NCBI RefSeq assembly: GCF_041200145.1
Contig: NZ_CP165734.1
Span: 744,001 to 808,000 of the forward strand
DNA: 64,000 nucleotides
From: Bradyrhizobium sp. LLZ17
GTDB lineage: Bacteria; Pseudomonadota; Alphaproteobacteria; Rhizobiales; Xanthobacteraceae
Direction: 5' to 3'
The translations under genes and the position numbers were made by a program. Within the stretch, counting starts at the first letter, position 1, and every line of letters begins with the position of its first letter. The notes beneath the pieces were generated by a model. It had not been told where the DNA came from, searched no databases, and saw only the letters and a program-made list of their open reading frames with translations. Shown here piece by piece: positions 7,505 to 17,874 of this stretch.

Positions 7505-9971
7505 TCACCCCGACACCGACAGCTTCTCCGAGATCGCCTTGCGCAAAATGCGCGACAGCGACTCCACCGAATATGGCTTCTGGATCAGCTCGAAGCCGCG
7601 ATGCGCGTTTTCGGCGAGCACGTTGCTGTAGCCGCTCGTGAGCACGACCGGGAGACCCGGATAGCGCTCGCGGATGATGCCGGCGAGCTCGACCCCATTC
7701 ATGCCGGGCATGATGACATCGGAGAAAACGAGGTCGACGGCGAATTCGTTCTCGCCGAGGATGCCCAGCGCCGCATTGGCATTGGCGACGCGGCGGACGA
7801 CGTAGCCGAGATCTTCCAGAAGCTCGGTCGAGAACTGGCCGACATCGTCATTGTCCTCGACCACCAGCACGCGATAGCCGCGTCCGGTCGTGGCGGCTTC
7901 GTGGGTCAACGCCGCGGCTTCCTTGTCCGCGGCGGGGCTCTGCGCCTGCGGCAGATAGATGGTGAAGGTCGCGCCCTTGCCCGGTGCACTCGTCACCGCA
8001 ATGTCGCCCTCGGACTGCTTTGCAAATCCAAAAGCCTGACTGAGGCCAAGGCCGGTACCCCTTGCCGACTTCCTTGGTGGTGAAGAACGGCTCGAAGATC
8101 GAGTCGAGGTGTTCCGGCGCGATCCCGCTGCCGGTATCGGCGACCGAGATTGCGACATAGTCACCGCTGCGCGCCGATTGCGAGCGCAGACTCGGGGTGC
8201 CCAAAACCTTGCGGACCGCAATGGTGAGGCGGCCCTCGTCTTCCATTGCATCGCGGGCATTGATGGCGAGGTTGATCAGCGCGGTCTCGAACTGGGCGAT
8301 GTCGGCGATGGTGTAGCAGTCGGAATCGTGCACCTCCACGGCGATCTCGATGCGGCCGCCGACCAGTGGCCGGACCAGCTGTGCCACGCCCTCGACCTGA
8401 CTGCCGACATTGAATATCTGTGGCTTCAATGGCTGCCGGCGCGCAAAGGCCAAAAGCTGCGCGGTCAGCTTGGAGGCGCGCTCGACGGTGTCCGAGATCG
8501 CGTCGACATAGCGACGCCGGCGCTCCTCCGGTAGCTCGCGCCGGCGCAGGAAGTCGGTCGCCGAGCGGATGATGGTGAGGAGATTGTTGAAATCGTGCGC
8601 GACGCCGCCGGTGAGCTGGCCGATCGCCTCCATCTTTTGCGATTGCCGCAGCGCTTCCTCGCCGCGGCGCCGCTCGGTGATGTCGACGGCTTCGGGCACG
8701 GCGCCGGTGATGCTGCCGTGGCGGTCGAGCACCGGGCGCATGCCGAACTCGAAATCGCGCTCGCCGACGGGAAGGCGCAGGCGGATCTCCATCCTGACGG
8801 CTTCGCCCTTGAGCACGGTCTCGAACGCCTCGCGCACGATCGCGCTCATGCCTTGGGTGCCGGTGAACCAGGCTGTCTCCCAGAGTGGCTTGCCGATGAC
8901 GTCCCGCGCTTCCGCGCGTATGTCATCGAGTGCGGTTTTGTTGGCGTAAAGCAATTCGCCCCTGAGATTGACCAGGCCTTGATACTGGTTGCTGGTTTCC
9001 AGGATCGCGCGCAGCCGCGCCTCATTGGCTTCGAGCTCGGCGGTGCGCTCGATGATGCGCTCCTCGAGTGTCTCGTTGAGCCGGCGGAGCTCGATCTCGG
9101 CCTGCTTGGCGGCGGTGATGTCATGGGCGACACCGATGAAGCCGATATGCTTGCCGGTCGGATCCCAGCGCGGCTGGGATTCCGAGCGCAGCCAGCGCCA
9201 TTCGCCACTGGCGTCCTTGTAGCGCGCTTCCAGCACGAACGGCTTCAGGGAGGCTTCGCCCTGCACCGATTGTTGCAGCACACGCGGCAGGTCGTCGGGA
9301 TGCAGCACCTTGCGCCAGTCGAAATCGATGGCCTGGTCATAGGGCAGGCCGAGGAAGTCGACATAGGCCTGGTTGGCGAAGGAGCGCTTGCGGTCGAGCT
9401 TTGTGACCCAGATCGGCACCGGCGCGCTGTCGGCGATCAGCCGGAAGCGCTCCTCGCTCTCGCGCAGCGTCTCGCGCGCGACCATCTGGTCGGTGATGTC
9501 GATATGGGCACCGACCAGGCGGATAGCGCGGCCCTCGCTATCGCGCTCGATCTTGGCGACGACACGGATCCAGCGGGTCTCGCCGTCGCTCGGACGAATG
9601 ATGCGGTATTCGGCCGTATAATCCTCGTTGGTCCCGGCGAGTGCCTCGAGGAAATGCTTGACGGTCGCGTCGCGGTCGTCGGGATGGATGCGGCTAACCC
9701 AGTCCTCGTGCGATTCGTCGACGGCCTCGAGCGGCAGCCCGTGGATCATCAGGTATTCAGGCGAGCGGCGATTCTTGAAGCCCTCGCGGAAGTCGACCTC
9801 GAGCCCGCCGACCTTGCCGATGCGCTGGATGCGCGCGAGCTCGGCCTCGCGCTCCTGAAGCGCGTGATAGGCATTGTCGCGCTCGCGCGCGATCTCTTCC
9901 AGGTGCTGGCGCAGCCTTTCGGCGGCGATGGTCTCGGGCAGGGGATCGTTCAAGGCGTCGGCCGTTGTCAT
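7505..9971 (-). CDS. PAS-containing hybrid sensor histidine kinase with receiver domain, interrupted by a frameshift
   Basis: Read as one gene this encodes about 821 residues: three PAS/PAC modules (about 30-430), a HisKA domain with [11 protein letters not shown], a HATPase domain with [10 protein letters not shown] and [13 protein letters not shown], then a receiver domain with VLVVEDNDD, the phospho-Asp in [12 protein letters not shown] and the Lys in QKPYS. The frame breaks in the ATPase G2 box. One frame reads [10 protein letters not shown] and the next resumes with [12 protein letters not shown]. Removing one base from the four-C run at 8058-8061 restores KGTGLGLS. The start is taken as ATG 9971; a GTG four codons upstream is possible. 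Its output is unknown, and no separate response regulator is adjacent. Confidence 0.85.
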
Positions 9972-10202
9972 GCGGGTGCGCACGTGCCGGACTGATACTC
10001 ACACAGAAGGAGCGTGATGGCCATTGCTCAAAGGAAAATATCGAGAGGAGGTCCTGCGCCTTGTGAAAGGCGGGAAAAGTCCGTCCAGTCAACCTCCGGG
10101 CTGGCATTTTGTTCCCAGGGTTGGAACGATCGGCCCGCCGCGGCGTCTTCGCGAGGCGCCGAGCGATCCGCTATAAAACTCCCTTTCCGAAGAGGCCAAA
10201 TC

Positions 10203-11273
10203 TTGAAGCTCTTTGTCTGCCAGGCCTGCGGCAACGTCCTCTATTTCGAGAACCGCGCCTGCGAACGCTGCGGCCACCGGGTCGCCTTCCTGCCGGAGAA
10301 GGAGACGATGTCGGCGCTCGAGCCCGATGGGGACGGCTGGGCCACGCTCGCCGACAAGGGCAAGGGACGCATGCTGTGCCGCAACGCCGAGTATGATTCC
10401 TGCAACTGGCTGACGGATGCGGGCGATAGCACCGGCTATTGCCGTGCCTGCCGCCATAACGGCATCGTGCCGGACCTGTCGGATTCCGCCCAGCTTGCCG
10501 GCTGGCGCGAGCTGGAGGTGGCGAAGCACCGCTTGTTCTATTCGTTGATCCGCTGGAAGCTGCCGCTCCAGACGCGGCACGACAATCCCGAACACGGCCT
10601 GATCTTCAACTTCCTCGCCGACGATCCGAGCAGCGGCGAGAGGATCATGACCGGCCATGACAACGGCCTGATCACGATCGCGCTCACCGAGACCGACGAG
10701 ATCGAACGCGAGCGGCGCAGGCTGGAGATGGGCGAGCCGTACCGGACCTTGCTCGGGCATTTCCGCCACGAGGTCGGCCACTATTTTTGGGACGTGCTGG
10801 TCCGTAATGGGGGCAAGCTCGACCAATGCCGCGCGGTATTTGGCGAGGATTCAGTGGATTACGGCCAAGCCTTGCAGCGCCACTATGCCGAAGGCGCTCC
10901 GCCTGACTGGCAACAGAACTACGTCTCGGCCTACGCCACGACGCACCCCTGGGAAGATTTCGCGGAAACCTGGGCGCACTATCTCCACATCGTCGACACT
11001 CTGGAGATGGCCTCCGAGTTCGGCATGGAGGTGCGGCCACGGGTCGACCGCGACGGCGAGCTGACCGCGCGGATCCGCTTCAACTCGTACCAGGCCAAGG
11101 ACGTCGAGGTCCTGGTCAATGCATGGCTGCCCTTCACCTTCGCCATGAACAGCGTCAACCGCGCCATGGGCGCGCGCGACCTCTATCCCTTCATCCTGTC
11201 GCCCGCGGTGGTCACGAAGCTCGGCTTCGTTCATGCCCTGGTGCGGGACGCGGCCAGGCCCAAAGGACCGTAG
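10203..11273 (+). CDS. Zinc-ribbon putative zinc metallopeptidase
   Basis: About 356 residues. The N-terminus has a zinc ribbon (CQACGN then CERCGH) and further Cys pairs (NSC-type CNWLTD and CRACRH). A gluzincin-like HEVGHYFWDVL follows, with a downstream HPWEDFAETWAHY that could supply the third ligand. This fits the zinc-ribbon_6 plus Peptidase_Mx family of conserved putative peptidases. The frame is open from 10014, but the TTG at 10203 begins MKLFVCQACGN and follows GAAGAGG at a proper distance, so TTG is preferred. It stands alone between a kinase gene and pccA; the role is unknown. Confidence 0.8.
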   Translation: MKLFVCQACGNVLYFENRACERCGHRVAFLPEKETMSALEPDGDGWATLADKGKGRMLCRNAEYDSCNWLTDAGDSTGYCRACRHNGIVPDLSDSAQLAGWRELEVAKHRLFYSLIRWKLPLQTRHDNPEHGLIFNFLADDPSSGERIMTGHDNGLITIALTETDEIERERRRLEMGEPYRTLLGHFRHEVGHYFWDVLVRNGGKLDQCRAVFGEDSVDYGQALQRHYAEGAPPDWQQNYVSAYATTHPWEDFAETWAHYLHIVDTLEMASEFGMEVRPRVDRDGELTARIRFNSYQAKDVEVLVNAWLPFTFAMNSVNRAMGARDLYPFILSPAVVTKLGFVHALVRDAARPKGP

Positions 11274-11458
11274 CGCGAAGCAGCGCGTCGGCGGGATCCG
11301 TGGGGCCGGGTTCGGTCCCGTCTGGTACGCCAGGGGCCTGCGGATTTTGACCGTTGCCTCCGCCCAATTTTGATGTACCACGGGAGCCACACGGCCCGTC
11401 CCGATAGGCCCCAACGGCCGGGGAAGGGTCCCGCCCAAGGTCGAGACTCAAGAAAAGC

Positions 11459-13474
11459 ATGTTCAAACGCATCCTGATCGCCAATCGCGGCGAAATCGCC
11501 TGCCGGGTCATCAAGACCGCGCGCCGCATGGGAATTGAGACGGTTGCGGTCTATTCCGAGGCCGACCGCGACGCCCTCCATGTCGAGATGGCCGACGAGG
11601 CCGTGCTGATCGGGCCGCCATCAGCGGCCGAGAGCTACCTGGTGATCGAGAAGATCGTGGAGGCCTGCCGCAAGACCGGCGCGCAAGCCGTGCATCCCGG
11701 CTACGGCTTCCTGTCCGAGCGTGAGGCGTTTCCGCGCGCGCTGGAGGCCGCGGGCATTGTCTTCATCGGCCCCAACCCGGGCGCAATCGCCGCGATGGGC
11801 GACAAGATCGAATCCAAGAAGGCCGCCGCCAAGGCCAAAGTCTCGACCGTGCCCGGCTATCTCGGCGTCATCGAGGACGACAAGCACGCGGTCCGCATTT
11901 CGGATGAGATCGGCTATCCCGTGATGATCAAGGCCTCCGCCGGCGGCGGCGGCAAGGGCATGCGTATTGCGCATTCGAGGGCCGAGGTCGCCGAGGGCTT
12001 TAATCTCGCCAAGGCCGAGGCCAAGGCCTCATTCGGCGACGACCGCGTTTTCGTCGAGAAGTTCATCGTCGATCCCCGCCACATCGAGATCCAGGTGCTG
12101 GGCGACAAGCACGGCAACGTCATCTATCTCGGCGAGCGTGAATGCTCGATCCAGCGCCGCAACCAAAAGGTCATCGAGGAGGCGCCGTCGCCCCTGCTCG
12201 ATGAGGCCACCCGGCGCAAGATGGGCGAGCAGGCGGTCGCGCTCGCCAAGGCGGTGAATTACGATTCCGCCGGCACCGTCGAATTCGTCGCCGGCCAGGA
12301 CAAGAGCTTCTTCTTCCTGGAGATGAACACGCGCCTCCAGGTCGAGCATCCCGTGACCGAGCTCGTCACCGGCGTCGATCTCGTCGAGCAGATGATCCGT
12401 GTGGCCGCCGGCGAGAAGCTCGCGATTGCGCAGAAGGACGTCTCGCTCAAGGGCTGGGCCGTGGAATCGCGCCTTTACGCCGAAGATCCCTTCCGCAACT
12501 TCCTGCCCTCGATCGGGCGCCTGGTGAAATACCGACCGCCGGCGGAAGTGAGCAAAGACGGCATCACCGTGCGCAACGACACCGGCGTGCAGGAGGGTGG
12601 CGAGATATCGATCCATTACGATCCAATGATCGCCAAGCTGGTCACGCATGCGCCCTCGCGTGCCGCCGCGATCGAGGCGCAGGCGACAGCGCTGGACTCC
12701 TTCTATGTCGACGGCATCCGCCACAACATCCCATTCCTGTCGGCCTTGATGCACCATCCGCGCTGGCGCGAGGGCAACCTCTCGACCGGGTTCATCGCGG
12801 AAGAATTTCCCAAGGGCTTTGCGGTGCGCGTGCCCGAAGGCGAGGTCGCACGTCGCATTGCGGCGGTCGGCGCCGCGATCGATCACGTGCTCGGCGAGCG
12901 CAAGCGCCAGATCTCCGGCCAGATGGGCGGCCGCATCGTGCAGCGCGAGCGCCGGCGCGCGGTCTGGCTCGACCGCCAGGAGATTTTGCTCGAAGTTGCG
13001 CGCGAGGGCGAGGCGATCGCCGTGCGCTTCGTCGATGCCGACGGCAAGGCCGGCCAGGCGCATCTGTTGCAGTCGCCTTGGAAGCCGGGCGATCCGGTCT
13101 GGCAGGGCACGATCGACGGCCAGGTCGTGGCGGTGCAGGCGCGTCCGATCGCGAACGGCCTCCGCCTTGCGCATCAGGGTGTCGAGGTGCCGGTCTATGT
13201 CTGGACCGAAGCGGAAGCTGCATCGGCACGGCTGATGCCGGTGATGACGGCCGCCGATACCGGCAAGAAGCTGCTCTGTCCGATGCCCGGGCTCGTGGTC
13301 TCGATCGCTGTGACCGAAGGGCAGGAGGTCAAGGCCGGCGAGACGCTCGCGGTGGTCGAAGCCATGAAGATGCAGAACGTGCTCCGCTCCGAGCAGGACG
13401 GCACCGTGAAGAAGATCCACGCCAGCCCCGGCGCCACGCTCGCGGTGGATGCGTTGATATTGGAGTTTGCGTAA
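11459..13474 (+). CDS. pccA: Propionyl-CoA (acetyl-CoA) carboxylase biotin-carrying alpha subunit
   Basis: A 671-residue biotin-dependent carboxylase subunit. The biotin carboxylase domain (about 1-450) starts FKRILIANRGEIACRVI and has the ATP loop KASAGGGGKGMR and the EMNTRLQVEHPVTE active-site segment. A linker domain follows, then a C-terminal biotinyl domain with the biotinylated Lys in VEAMKMQNVLR. It carboxylates biotin and passes CO2 to propionyl-CoA through PccB, giving methylmalonyl-CoA for odd-chain fatty acid, amino acid and PHA-related metabolism. No carboxyltransferase (pccB) gene is in the window. Length and architecture match alphaproteobacterial PccA; a role in acetyl-CoA or methylcrotonyl-CoA carboxylation is less likely. 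Confidence 0.92.
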   Translation: MFKRILIANRGEIACRVIKTARRMGIETVAVYSEADRDALHVEMADEAVLIGPPSAAESYLVIEKIVEACRKTGAQAVHPGYGFLSEREAFPRALEAAGIVFIGPNPGAIAAMGDKIESKKAAAKAKVSTVPGYLGVIEDDKHAVRISDEIGYPVMIKASAGGGGKGMRIAHSRAEVAEGFNLAKAEAKASFGDDRVFVEKFIVDPRHIEIQVLGDKHGNVIYLGERECSIQRRNQKVIEEAPSPLLDEATRRKMGEQAVALAKAVNYDSAGTVEFVAGQDKSFFFLEMNTRLQVEHPVTELVTGVDLVEQMIRVAAGEKLAIAQKDVSLKGWAVESRLYAEDPFRNFLPSIGRLVKYRPPAEVSKDGITVRNDTGVQEGGEISIHYDPMIAKLVTHAPSRAAAIEAQATALDSFYVDGIRHNIPFLSALMHHPRWREGNLSTGFIAEEFPKGFAVRVPEGEVARRIAAVGAAIDHVLGERKRQISGQMGGRIVQRERRRAVWLDRQEILLEVAREGEAIAVRFVDADGKAGQAHLLQSPWKPGDPVWQGTIDGQVVAVQARPIANGLRLAHQGVEVPVYVWTEAEAASARLMPVMTAADTGKKLLCPMPGLVVSIAVTEGQEVKAGETLAVVEAMKMQNVLRSEQDGTVKKIHASPGATLAVDALILEFA

Positions 13475-13562
13475 GGTGTGAGTGGGGCTCTCGCCCGGGC
13501 CCCACCAACTTCGTCATTGACGGAGTATGTTGCGACGGCGTTGCACTAACCGAGACAGCACC

Positions 13563-14429
13563 ATGGCCTTCCGTTCCCGCCGCGAAACACTGCGTTCGAT
13601 CTTGTCGGGTTCGGCCTGCATCCATCCCGGCTCCGTCTACGACGCCATCTCGATCCGCATCGCCGAGGATCTCGGTTTCCCGCTCGGCATGTTCGGCGGC
13701 TCGGCTGCCTCGCTCGCCGTGCTCGGTGATGCCGACGTCGCGCTGATCACGCTGACCGAACTCGCCGAGCAGATGCGGCGGATGTCGCGCGCCGCAACAC
13801 TTCCGGTGCTGGTCGATGCCGACCACGGCTATGGCAATGCGCTCAACGTCCGCCGCACCGTGCAGGAGCTGGAGACGGCGGGCGCGGCCGGCCTCACCAT
13901 CGAGGACACGCTGTTGCCGGCGGCCTTCGGGGAGACGAAGGCGCAGTTGATCTCGCTGGAAGAAGGTGTCGGCAAGATGAAGGCCGCGCTCGATGGCCGC
14001 AGCGATCCCTCGCTTGTCATCATGGGCCGTACCGGCGCGGCGTCGATCACCTCGCTCGACGACGCCATTTGTCGCGCGCAGGCCTATGAAGCCGCCGGAG
14101 TCGATGCCTTGTTCTTCACCGGGATCAAGTCACGCGCCGAGCTCGATGCGATTGCGGCGGCGACGCGTCTGCCGGTCGTGCTTGGCGGCGCGCCGGAGGA
14201 ATTGAACGTGCTCGACTATCTCGCCGCCCGGCGCGTCCGCATCGCGCTCCAGGGCCACGCGCCGATCGCCGCCGCAACGCAGGCCGTTTACGACACGCTG
14301 AAGGCGTTGCGCGAAGGCACGTCGCCGAAAGCGCTCAAGGGATTGGCGTCTGCCGAACTGACCAGCCGCGTCATGCGCGAGGCCGACGTCAAGGCGCGCA
14401 GCGCCGATGTCCTCGGGCTGAAGAAATGA
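13563..14429 (+). CDS. Isocitrate lyase/PEP mutase family protein, probable oxaloacetate decarboxylase
   Basis: 288 residues starting at ATG 13563 ([14 protein letters not shown]). The family core is visible in [15 protein letters not shown], the Asp pair of [15 protein letters not shown], and [10 protein letters not shown] with the catalytic-site acid. Length and sequence fit the PA4872-type oxaloacetate decarboxylase branch of the isocitrate lyase/PEP mutase superfamily, which makes pyruvate and CO2 with Mg2+. The related 2-methylisocitrate lyases are the main alternative. Its proximity to pccA suggests three- and four-carbon acid metabolism. The stop overlaps the acylphosphatase start by four bases (ATGA), so the two are translationally coupled. 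Confidence 0.82.
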   Translation: MAFRSRRETLRSILSGSACIHPGSVYDAISIRIAEDLGFPLGMFGGSAASLAVLGDADVALITLTELAEQMRRMSRAATLPVLVDADHGYGNALNVRRTVQELETAGAAGLTIEDTLLPAAFGETKAQLISLEEGVGKMKAALDGRSDPSLVIMGRTGAASITSLDDAICRAQAYEAAGVDALFFTGIKSRAELDAIAAATRLPVVLGGAPEELNVLDYLAARRVRIALQGHAPIAAATQAVYDTLKALREGTSPKALKGLASAELTSRVMREADVKARSADVLGLKK

Positions 14430-14725
14430 GCCGGGCGATCCTGCAGGTCGTGATCCGCGGCCGCGTCCAGGGCGTCGGTTATCGGGCCTGGCTCGAATCC
14501 CAGGCGGTCAGCTGCGGGCTCGAAGGCTGGGTCCGCAACCGCCGCGACGGCAGCGTCGAAGCGCTGTTCGCTGGCGCGCCAAAGCATGTCGCCGAGATGG
14601 TCGCCCTGTGCCGCCACGGCCCGCCGTCCTCGCGCGTCGACAATGTCACCAGCGAGACGGCCGGTGTGGACGAGTTGAACTTGCGCAGGGCAGGGGAAGC
14701 GTTCTCGGTGCTGCCGACGGTTTGA
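14426..14725 (+). CDS. acyP: Acylphosphatase
   Basis: A 99-residue protein with the acylphosphatase signature [16 protein letters not shown], which contains the phosphate-binding loop and catalytic Arg, and the catalytic Asn in [13 protein letters not shown]. It hydrolyses carboxyl-phosphate bonds of small acyl phosphates in the cytoplasm. The start ATG overlaps the stop of the preceding gene, showing a two-gene operon. The size is normal for the family (about 90-100). Confidence 0.93.
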   Translation: MSRAILQVVIRGRVQGVGYRAWLESQAVSCGLEGWVRNRRDGSVEALFAGAPKHVAEMVALCRHGPPSSRVDNVTSETAGVDELNLRRAGEAFSVLPTV

Positions 14726-14737
14726 GGGAGGCTCGCG

Positions 14738-16258
14738 TTACCGCGGCAGCTTGGCGATCGCTTCGCTCAATTCGTGGATTTCATACGGCTTGCGGAGGAT
14801 CGGAAAATCGCCGCGGACATCGGCGGCGGCTTCGCTGTAGCCGGTGGCGAGCAGGATCGGCAGGCCGGGATGAACCTGGCGCAGATGGTGAGCGAGACTG
14901 AGGCCATCCATCTTGCCGGGCATCACGATGTCCGAGAACACGAAGTCGACGCCGTTGTGCTCGAGTTCGCGCAGCGCGGCTTCGGCGTCGGGGACACGGC
15001 GGACGCGGTAGCCGAGCTGCTCCAGCAGGCCGACACTGACGACGGCGACATCGGGATTATCTTCGACCAGCAGCACCGTGCCGCTGCCGCGGAACGACGG
15101 CACCTCTGCCGTTTCCCGCACCGGCGCGTCCGTTCCGCGCGGCAACAGGATGGTGAAGGTGGTGCCCTTGCCGAGCTCGCTTGCGACCTTCACGGTGCCG
15201 CCGGCCTGGTGGGCGAAGCCGTGCACCTGAGAGAGACCGAGACCCGTGCCCTTGCCGATCGGCTTGGTGGTGAAGAACGGTTCGAAGATCTTGTCGACGA
15301 CGTCGGAGGGAATGCCGAGCCCAGTGTCGGCCACGCCGATCGCGACGAACTCGCCCCTCAACAGCGTCTCGTCCAGCACGAGGTTGCGGGCGCTGATCGT
15401 GACGGTGCCGCCCTCGGGCATTGCATCGCGGGCGTTGATGACCAGATTGAGCAGCGCCGTCTCGAGCTCGGAGGCGTCGGTCCTGATCGCCCAGACCTCG
15501 CGGTCGATGTCGAAGGCGAGGCGGACGGAGCTGCCGACGCCGGCATCGAGCACCTCGCGGATCGCGGCGATGCGTTCGGCAAAATCGATCGGCTGCGGAT
15601 TGACGCTCTGTCGGCGTGCGAAGGTAAGGAGCTGGCTCGTCAGCGCCGCGCCGCGCTTGGTCGCGGTCTCGATTGCGGAGATCGCTCGATGAAGCTTGGG
15701 ATCGTCGGCCGCGCCCTTCTTCAGCATGTGAAGGCTGCCGCTGATGATCATCAGGAGATTGTTGAAGTCGTGGGCAACCCCGCCGGTGAGCTGGCCGAGT
15801 GCGTCGAACTTCTGAGACTCGGCGAGCTGCTTCTGCATCGCCTCAAGTTTCAGCTGCGCATCGCGCCGTTCTGTGATGTCGCGTGTGATCTTGGCAAAAC
15901 CGATGAGCTGACCGTCTTCGCGGATTGGGTCGATGACGACACTCGCCCAGAAGAAGCTGCCGTCCTTGCGGACGCGCCAGCCTTCCTCCTCATAGCGTCC
16001 CTTGTCGCGCGCAATGCCGAGCGCCCGGGCCGGCTTGCCGTTCGCCCGGTCGACCTCGGTGTAGAAGCGCGAAAAGTGCTGGCCGAGGATCTCGTCGGGC
16101 GAATAACCCTTGATGCGCTCGCCGCCGATATTCCAGCTCGTGATGATCCCCGATGGGTCCAGCATATACAGTGCGTAGTCGGCAACCCCTTCAACCAACA
16201 GCCGAAAACTGCGCTCGCTTTCGAACAAGTCTCTCTGCTGACTGGCCTTTTTGAACAT
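14738..16258 (-). CDS. PAS hybrid sensor histidine kinase with receiver domain
   Basis: About 506 residues from ATG 16258 ([18 protein letters not shown]). One PAS/PAC domain (about 15-135) has [16 protein letters not shown] and the PAC segment [12 protein letters not shown]. HisKA contains [13 protein letters not shown], and HATPase has [24 protein letters not shown] and [14 protein letters not shown]-terminal receiver has [23 protein letters not shown] and LRKPYE. There are no membrane segments, so it is cytoplasmic. It has the same plan as the kinase at 7505 but is intact; its GTGLGLS box shows what the other has lost. The 518-residue reading from GTG 16294 is an alternative start. Confidence 0.88.
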   Translation of the reverse strand: MFKKASQQRDLFESERSFRLLVEGVADYALYMLDPSGIITSWNIGGERIKGYSPDEILGQHFSRFYTEVDRANGKPARALGIARDKGRYEEEGWRVRKDGSFFWASVVIDPIREDGQLIGFAKITRDITERRDAQLKLEAMQKQLAESQKFDALGQLTGGVAHDFNNLLMIISGSLHMLKKGAADDPKLHRAISAIETATKRGAALTSQLLTFARRQSVNPQPIDFAERIAAIREVLDAGVGSSVRLAFDIDREVWAIRTDASELETALLNLVINARDAMPEGGTVTISARNLVLDETLLRGEFVAIGVADTGLGIPSDVVDKIFEPFFTTKPIGKGTGLGLSQVHGFAHQAGGTVKVASELGKGTTFTILLPRGTDAPVRETAEVPSFRGSGTVLLVEDNPDVAVVSVGLLEQLGYRVRRVPDAEAALRELEHNGVDFVFSDIVMPGKMDGLSLAHHLRQVHPGLPILLATGYSEAAADVRGDFPILRKPYEIHELSEAIAKLPR

Positions 16259-16427
16259 TCCGGAACCCCGCCTGAACGGAAGCAAACGCAGCACGGGCCG
16301 ATATGTTCCCGCTGCTGGGACAATTTTAGGCAGATTCTGCTGACCCGTATGCAGGCTTTAACGGCGCTCCGCCTGCTTGAATGGGTATGTCCTGTATCGA
16401 GCGCGACGATCCGATCCGGCTGATTGC

Positions 16428-17282
16428 CTATGTCGCCGCAAGGCTCCGAAACGTCGCCGCGATCGCGCGTAGCGCGGCTACCTTGGCGGGATCGCTGACC
16501 TTCGAATGCAGCATCACCTTCGAGCTGCCGAGTTTTGGCAGCTTGTGGGCGGGCCCGATATCGATCAACCCGGGAGGCGCGATCCGCCGCGCCAGCGGTG
16601 CGATCGCAAGGCCGGCAAGCGTGGCCGCAACCACCGCGGTGACGCCGCCGCCGACAAAGCGCTCGCGCCAGGCGACCCCGGCTTTGTCGAGCGCGCGCAC
16701 GGCGATGGCGCGGACGCCGCAGGGAGGGGCGAGCGTTGCGAGCGGCAGCGGCTCTCCCTTCGGCAGCGTGAAGCGCCTCGCCGCGAACCAGCCGAACTCG
16801 TCCTCGGTCAGCTTCTCGCCGCCACGGCGGCTGCCTTCCTGGCGGACGACCACTGCATCGAGCCGTCCTGCGTCATAGGCATCCTGCATCTCGCGCGAGA
16901 AGCCGATGGTGACGGCTAGGGTAAGCTGCGAGGACATCGCGTGCAGCCGCTCGAGCAGCGGTACCAGCTCCGGGCCGGCGGCGTGATCGGAGATGCCGAG
17001 CGAGAGCGATTGCACGGCAGACGCCTCGCCCGACAGCGCGCGGTCATGCGCCTGCATCAAGGCGCGGGCACGATCGAGGAACGCGGCGCCATCCGCGGTG
17101 AGCCGGAGTGCGCGTGGCGACCGTTCGACGAGGCGCTTGCCCAGCAGCGTCTCCAACCGTTGCAGTTTCAGGCTGATGGCCGCCTGGGTCGTGCCGAGCA
17201 CTTCGGCGGCACGCGTAAAGCTCTGGAGGTCGGCGACCAGCAGGAAAGCGTGGACGGTGGCGATGTCGAGGGTGGCTGCCAT
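16428..17282 (-). CDS. LysR family transcriptional regulator
   Basis: 284 residues. The winged helix-turn-helix is at about 5-65 (FLLVADLQSFTRAAEVLGTT, then AAISLKLQRLE), followed by a linker helix and a periplasmic-binding-like effector domain. It is divergent from the tautomerase gene at 17393, and a long dyad lies between them, the usual arrangement for a LysR protein that controls itself and its neighbour. The effector is unknown. Confidence 0.9.
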   Translation of the reverse strand: MAATLDIATVHAFLLVADLQSFTRAAEVLGTTQAAISLKLQRLETLLGKRLVERSPRALRLTADGAAFLDRARALMQAHDRALSGEASAVQSLSLGISDHAAGPELVPLLERLHAMSSQLTLAVTIGFSREMQDAYDAGRLDAVVVRQEGSRRGGEKLTEDEFGWFAARRFTLPKGEPLPLATLAPPCGVRAIAVRALDKAGVAWRERFVGGGVTAVVAATLAGLAIAPLARRIAPPGLIDIGPAHKLPKLGSSKVMLHSKVSDPAKVAALRAIAATFRSLAAT

Positions 17283-17290
17283 TACGAATA

Positions 17291-17317
17291 CTTATCATTG
17301 ATATCAACAATCATAAG
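17291..17317. promoter_or_regulatory. Dyad in the lysR/tautomerase intergenic region, candidate LysR binding site
   Basis: CTTATCATTG and CAATCATAAG form inverted arms (9 of 10 matching) around a 7-base centre, in an AT-rich patch just upstream of the LysR start. LysR proteins bind interrupted dyads of the T-N11-A type in such divergent gaps. The element lies 8 bases from the lysR ATG and about 75 bases before the tautomerase gene. Assignment is inference. Confidence 0.5.
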
Positions 17318-17392
17318 ATACCAAAATGATTGGCGGAGGTCTAGCTTCTCATCAACGCCGCGCAAGCCGCGCGACATTTGAGGAGAACGACC

Positions 17393-17758
17393 ATGCCCCT
17401 GATCACCGTGTCCTACACCACCTCGCGGCAATCGCCCTCGCTGAAGGCCGACATCGCGAACGCCGTGTCCGAACTCACCGCCGAGATACTCCACAAGGAT
17501 CCCAAGGTGACGGCCGTCATCGTGAAAGCGGTCGCGGCGAGCGACTGGTTCGCCGGCGGCAAGTCGCTCGCAGAGGAGAGGCTCGCGAGCTATTGGATCG
17601 ACATCCATATCAGCGAAGGCACCAACACCAAGGACGAGAAGGCGGCCTATCTCGCGGCGATGTTCAAGCGCATGGCCGGGATCCTGGGCCCGCTGCATCC
17701 CGAGACCTACCTGCATGTCGACGAGGTCAAGGGGATGCCTACGGTTTCGGCGGCCTGA
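17393..17758 (+). CDS. 4-oxalocrotonate tautomerase family protein
   Basis: 121 residues beginning MPLITVSYTTSR, with the N-terminal proline that serves as the catalytic base once Met is removed. The start is fixed by GAGGAGA upstream of ATG 17393. At 121 residues it is about twice the length of the short 4-OT subunits, though only one MP start is visible. The pattern VTAVIVKAV resembles the second strand of the beta-alpha-beta fold. It probably tautomerises or dehalogenates a small keto acid. The divergent LysR gene is its likely regulator. Confidence 0.8.
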   Translation: MPLITVSYTTSRQSPSLKADIANAVSELTAEILHKDPKVTAVIVKAVAASDWFAGGKSLAEERLASYWIDIHISEGTNTKDEKAAYLAAMFKRMAGILGPLHPETYLHVDEVKGMPTVSAA

Positions 17759-17822
17759 CTCAGGAGCGGCGCTATATCGCCGGCAAGCTCGAGCTCTCGC
17801 CGGAGAAGACGTGAAGCCGCAA

Positions 17823-17850
17823 GCCGCGGGTGAGCGATCTCACCCGCGGC
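17823..17850. terminator. Strong GC hairpin between convergent tautomerase and ATPase genes
   Basis: GCCGCGGGTGAG and CTCACCCGCGGC are perfect 12-base arms around a 4-base loop, 65 bases after the tautomerase stop and 25 bases after the stop of the opposite gene. No U tract follows on either strand. Position between convergent genes suggests a bidirectional transcript end. Confidence 0.5.
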
Positions 17851-17874
17851 CATTACCGCTTGCAAGGGAGATAT

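Noticed and set aside
12029..13420. Long minus-strand ORFs over pccA, clpA and dinB
   Set aside because: High GC leaves antisense frames open; these are His/Arg/Asp-rich shadows with no domain match.
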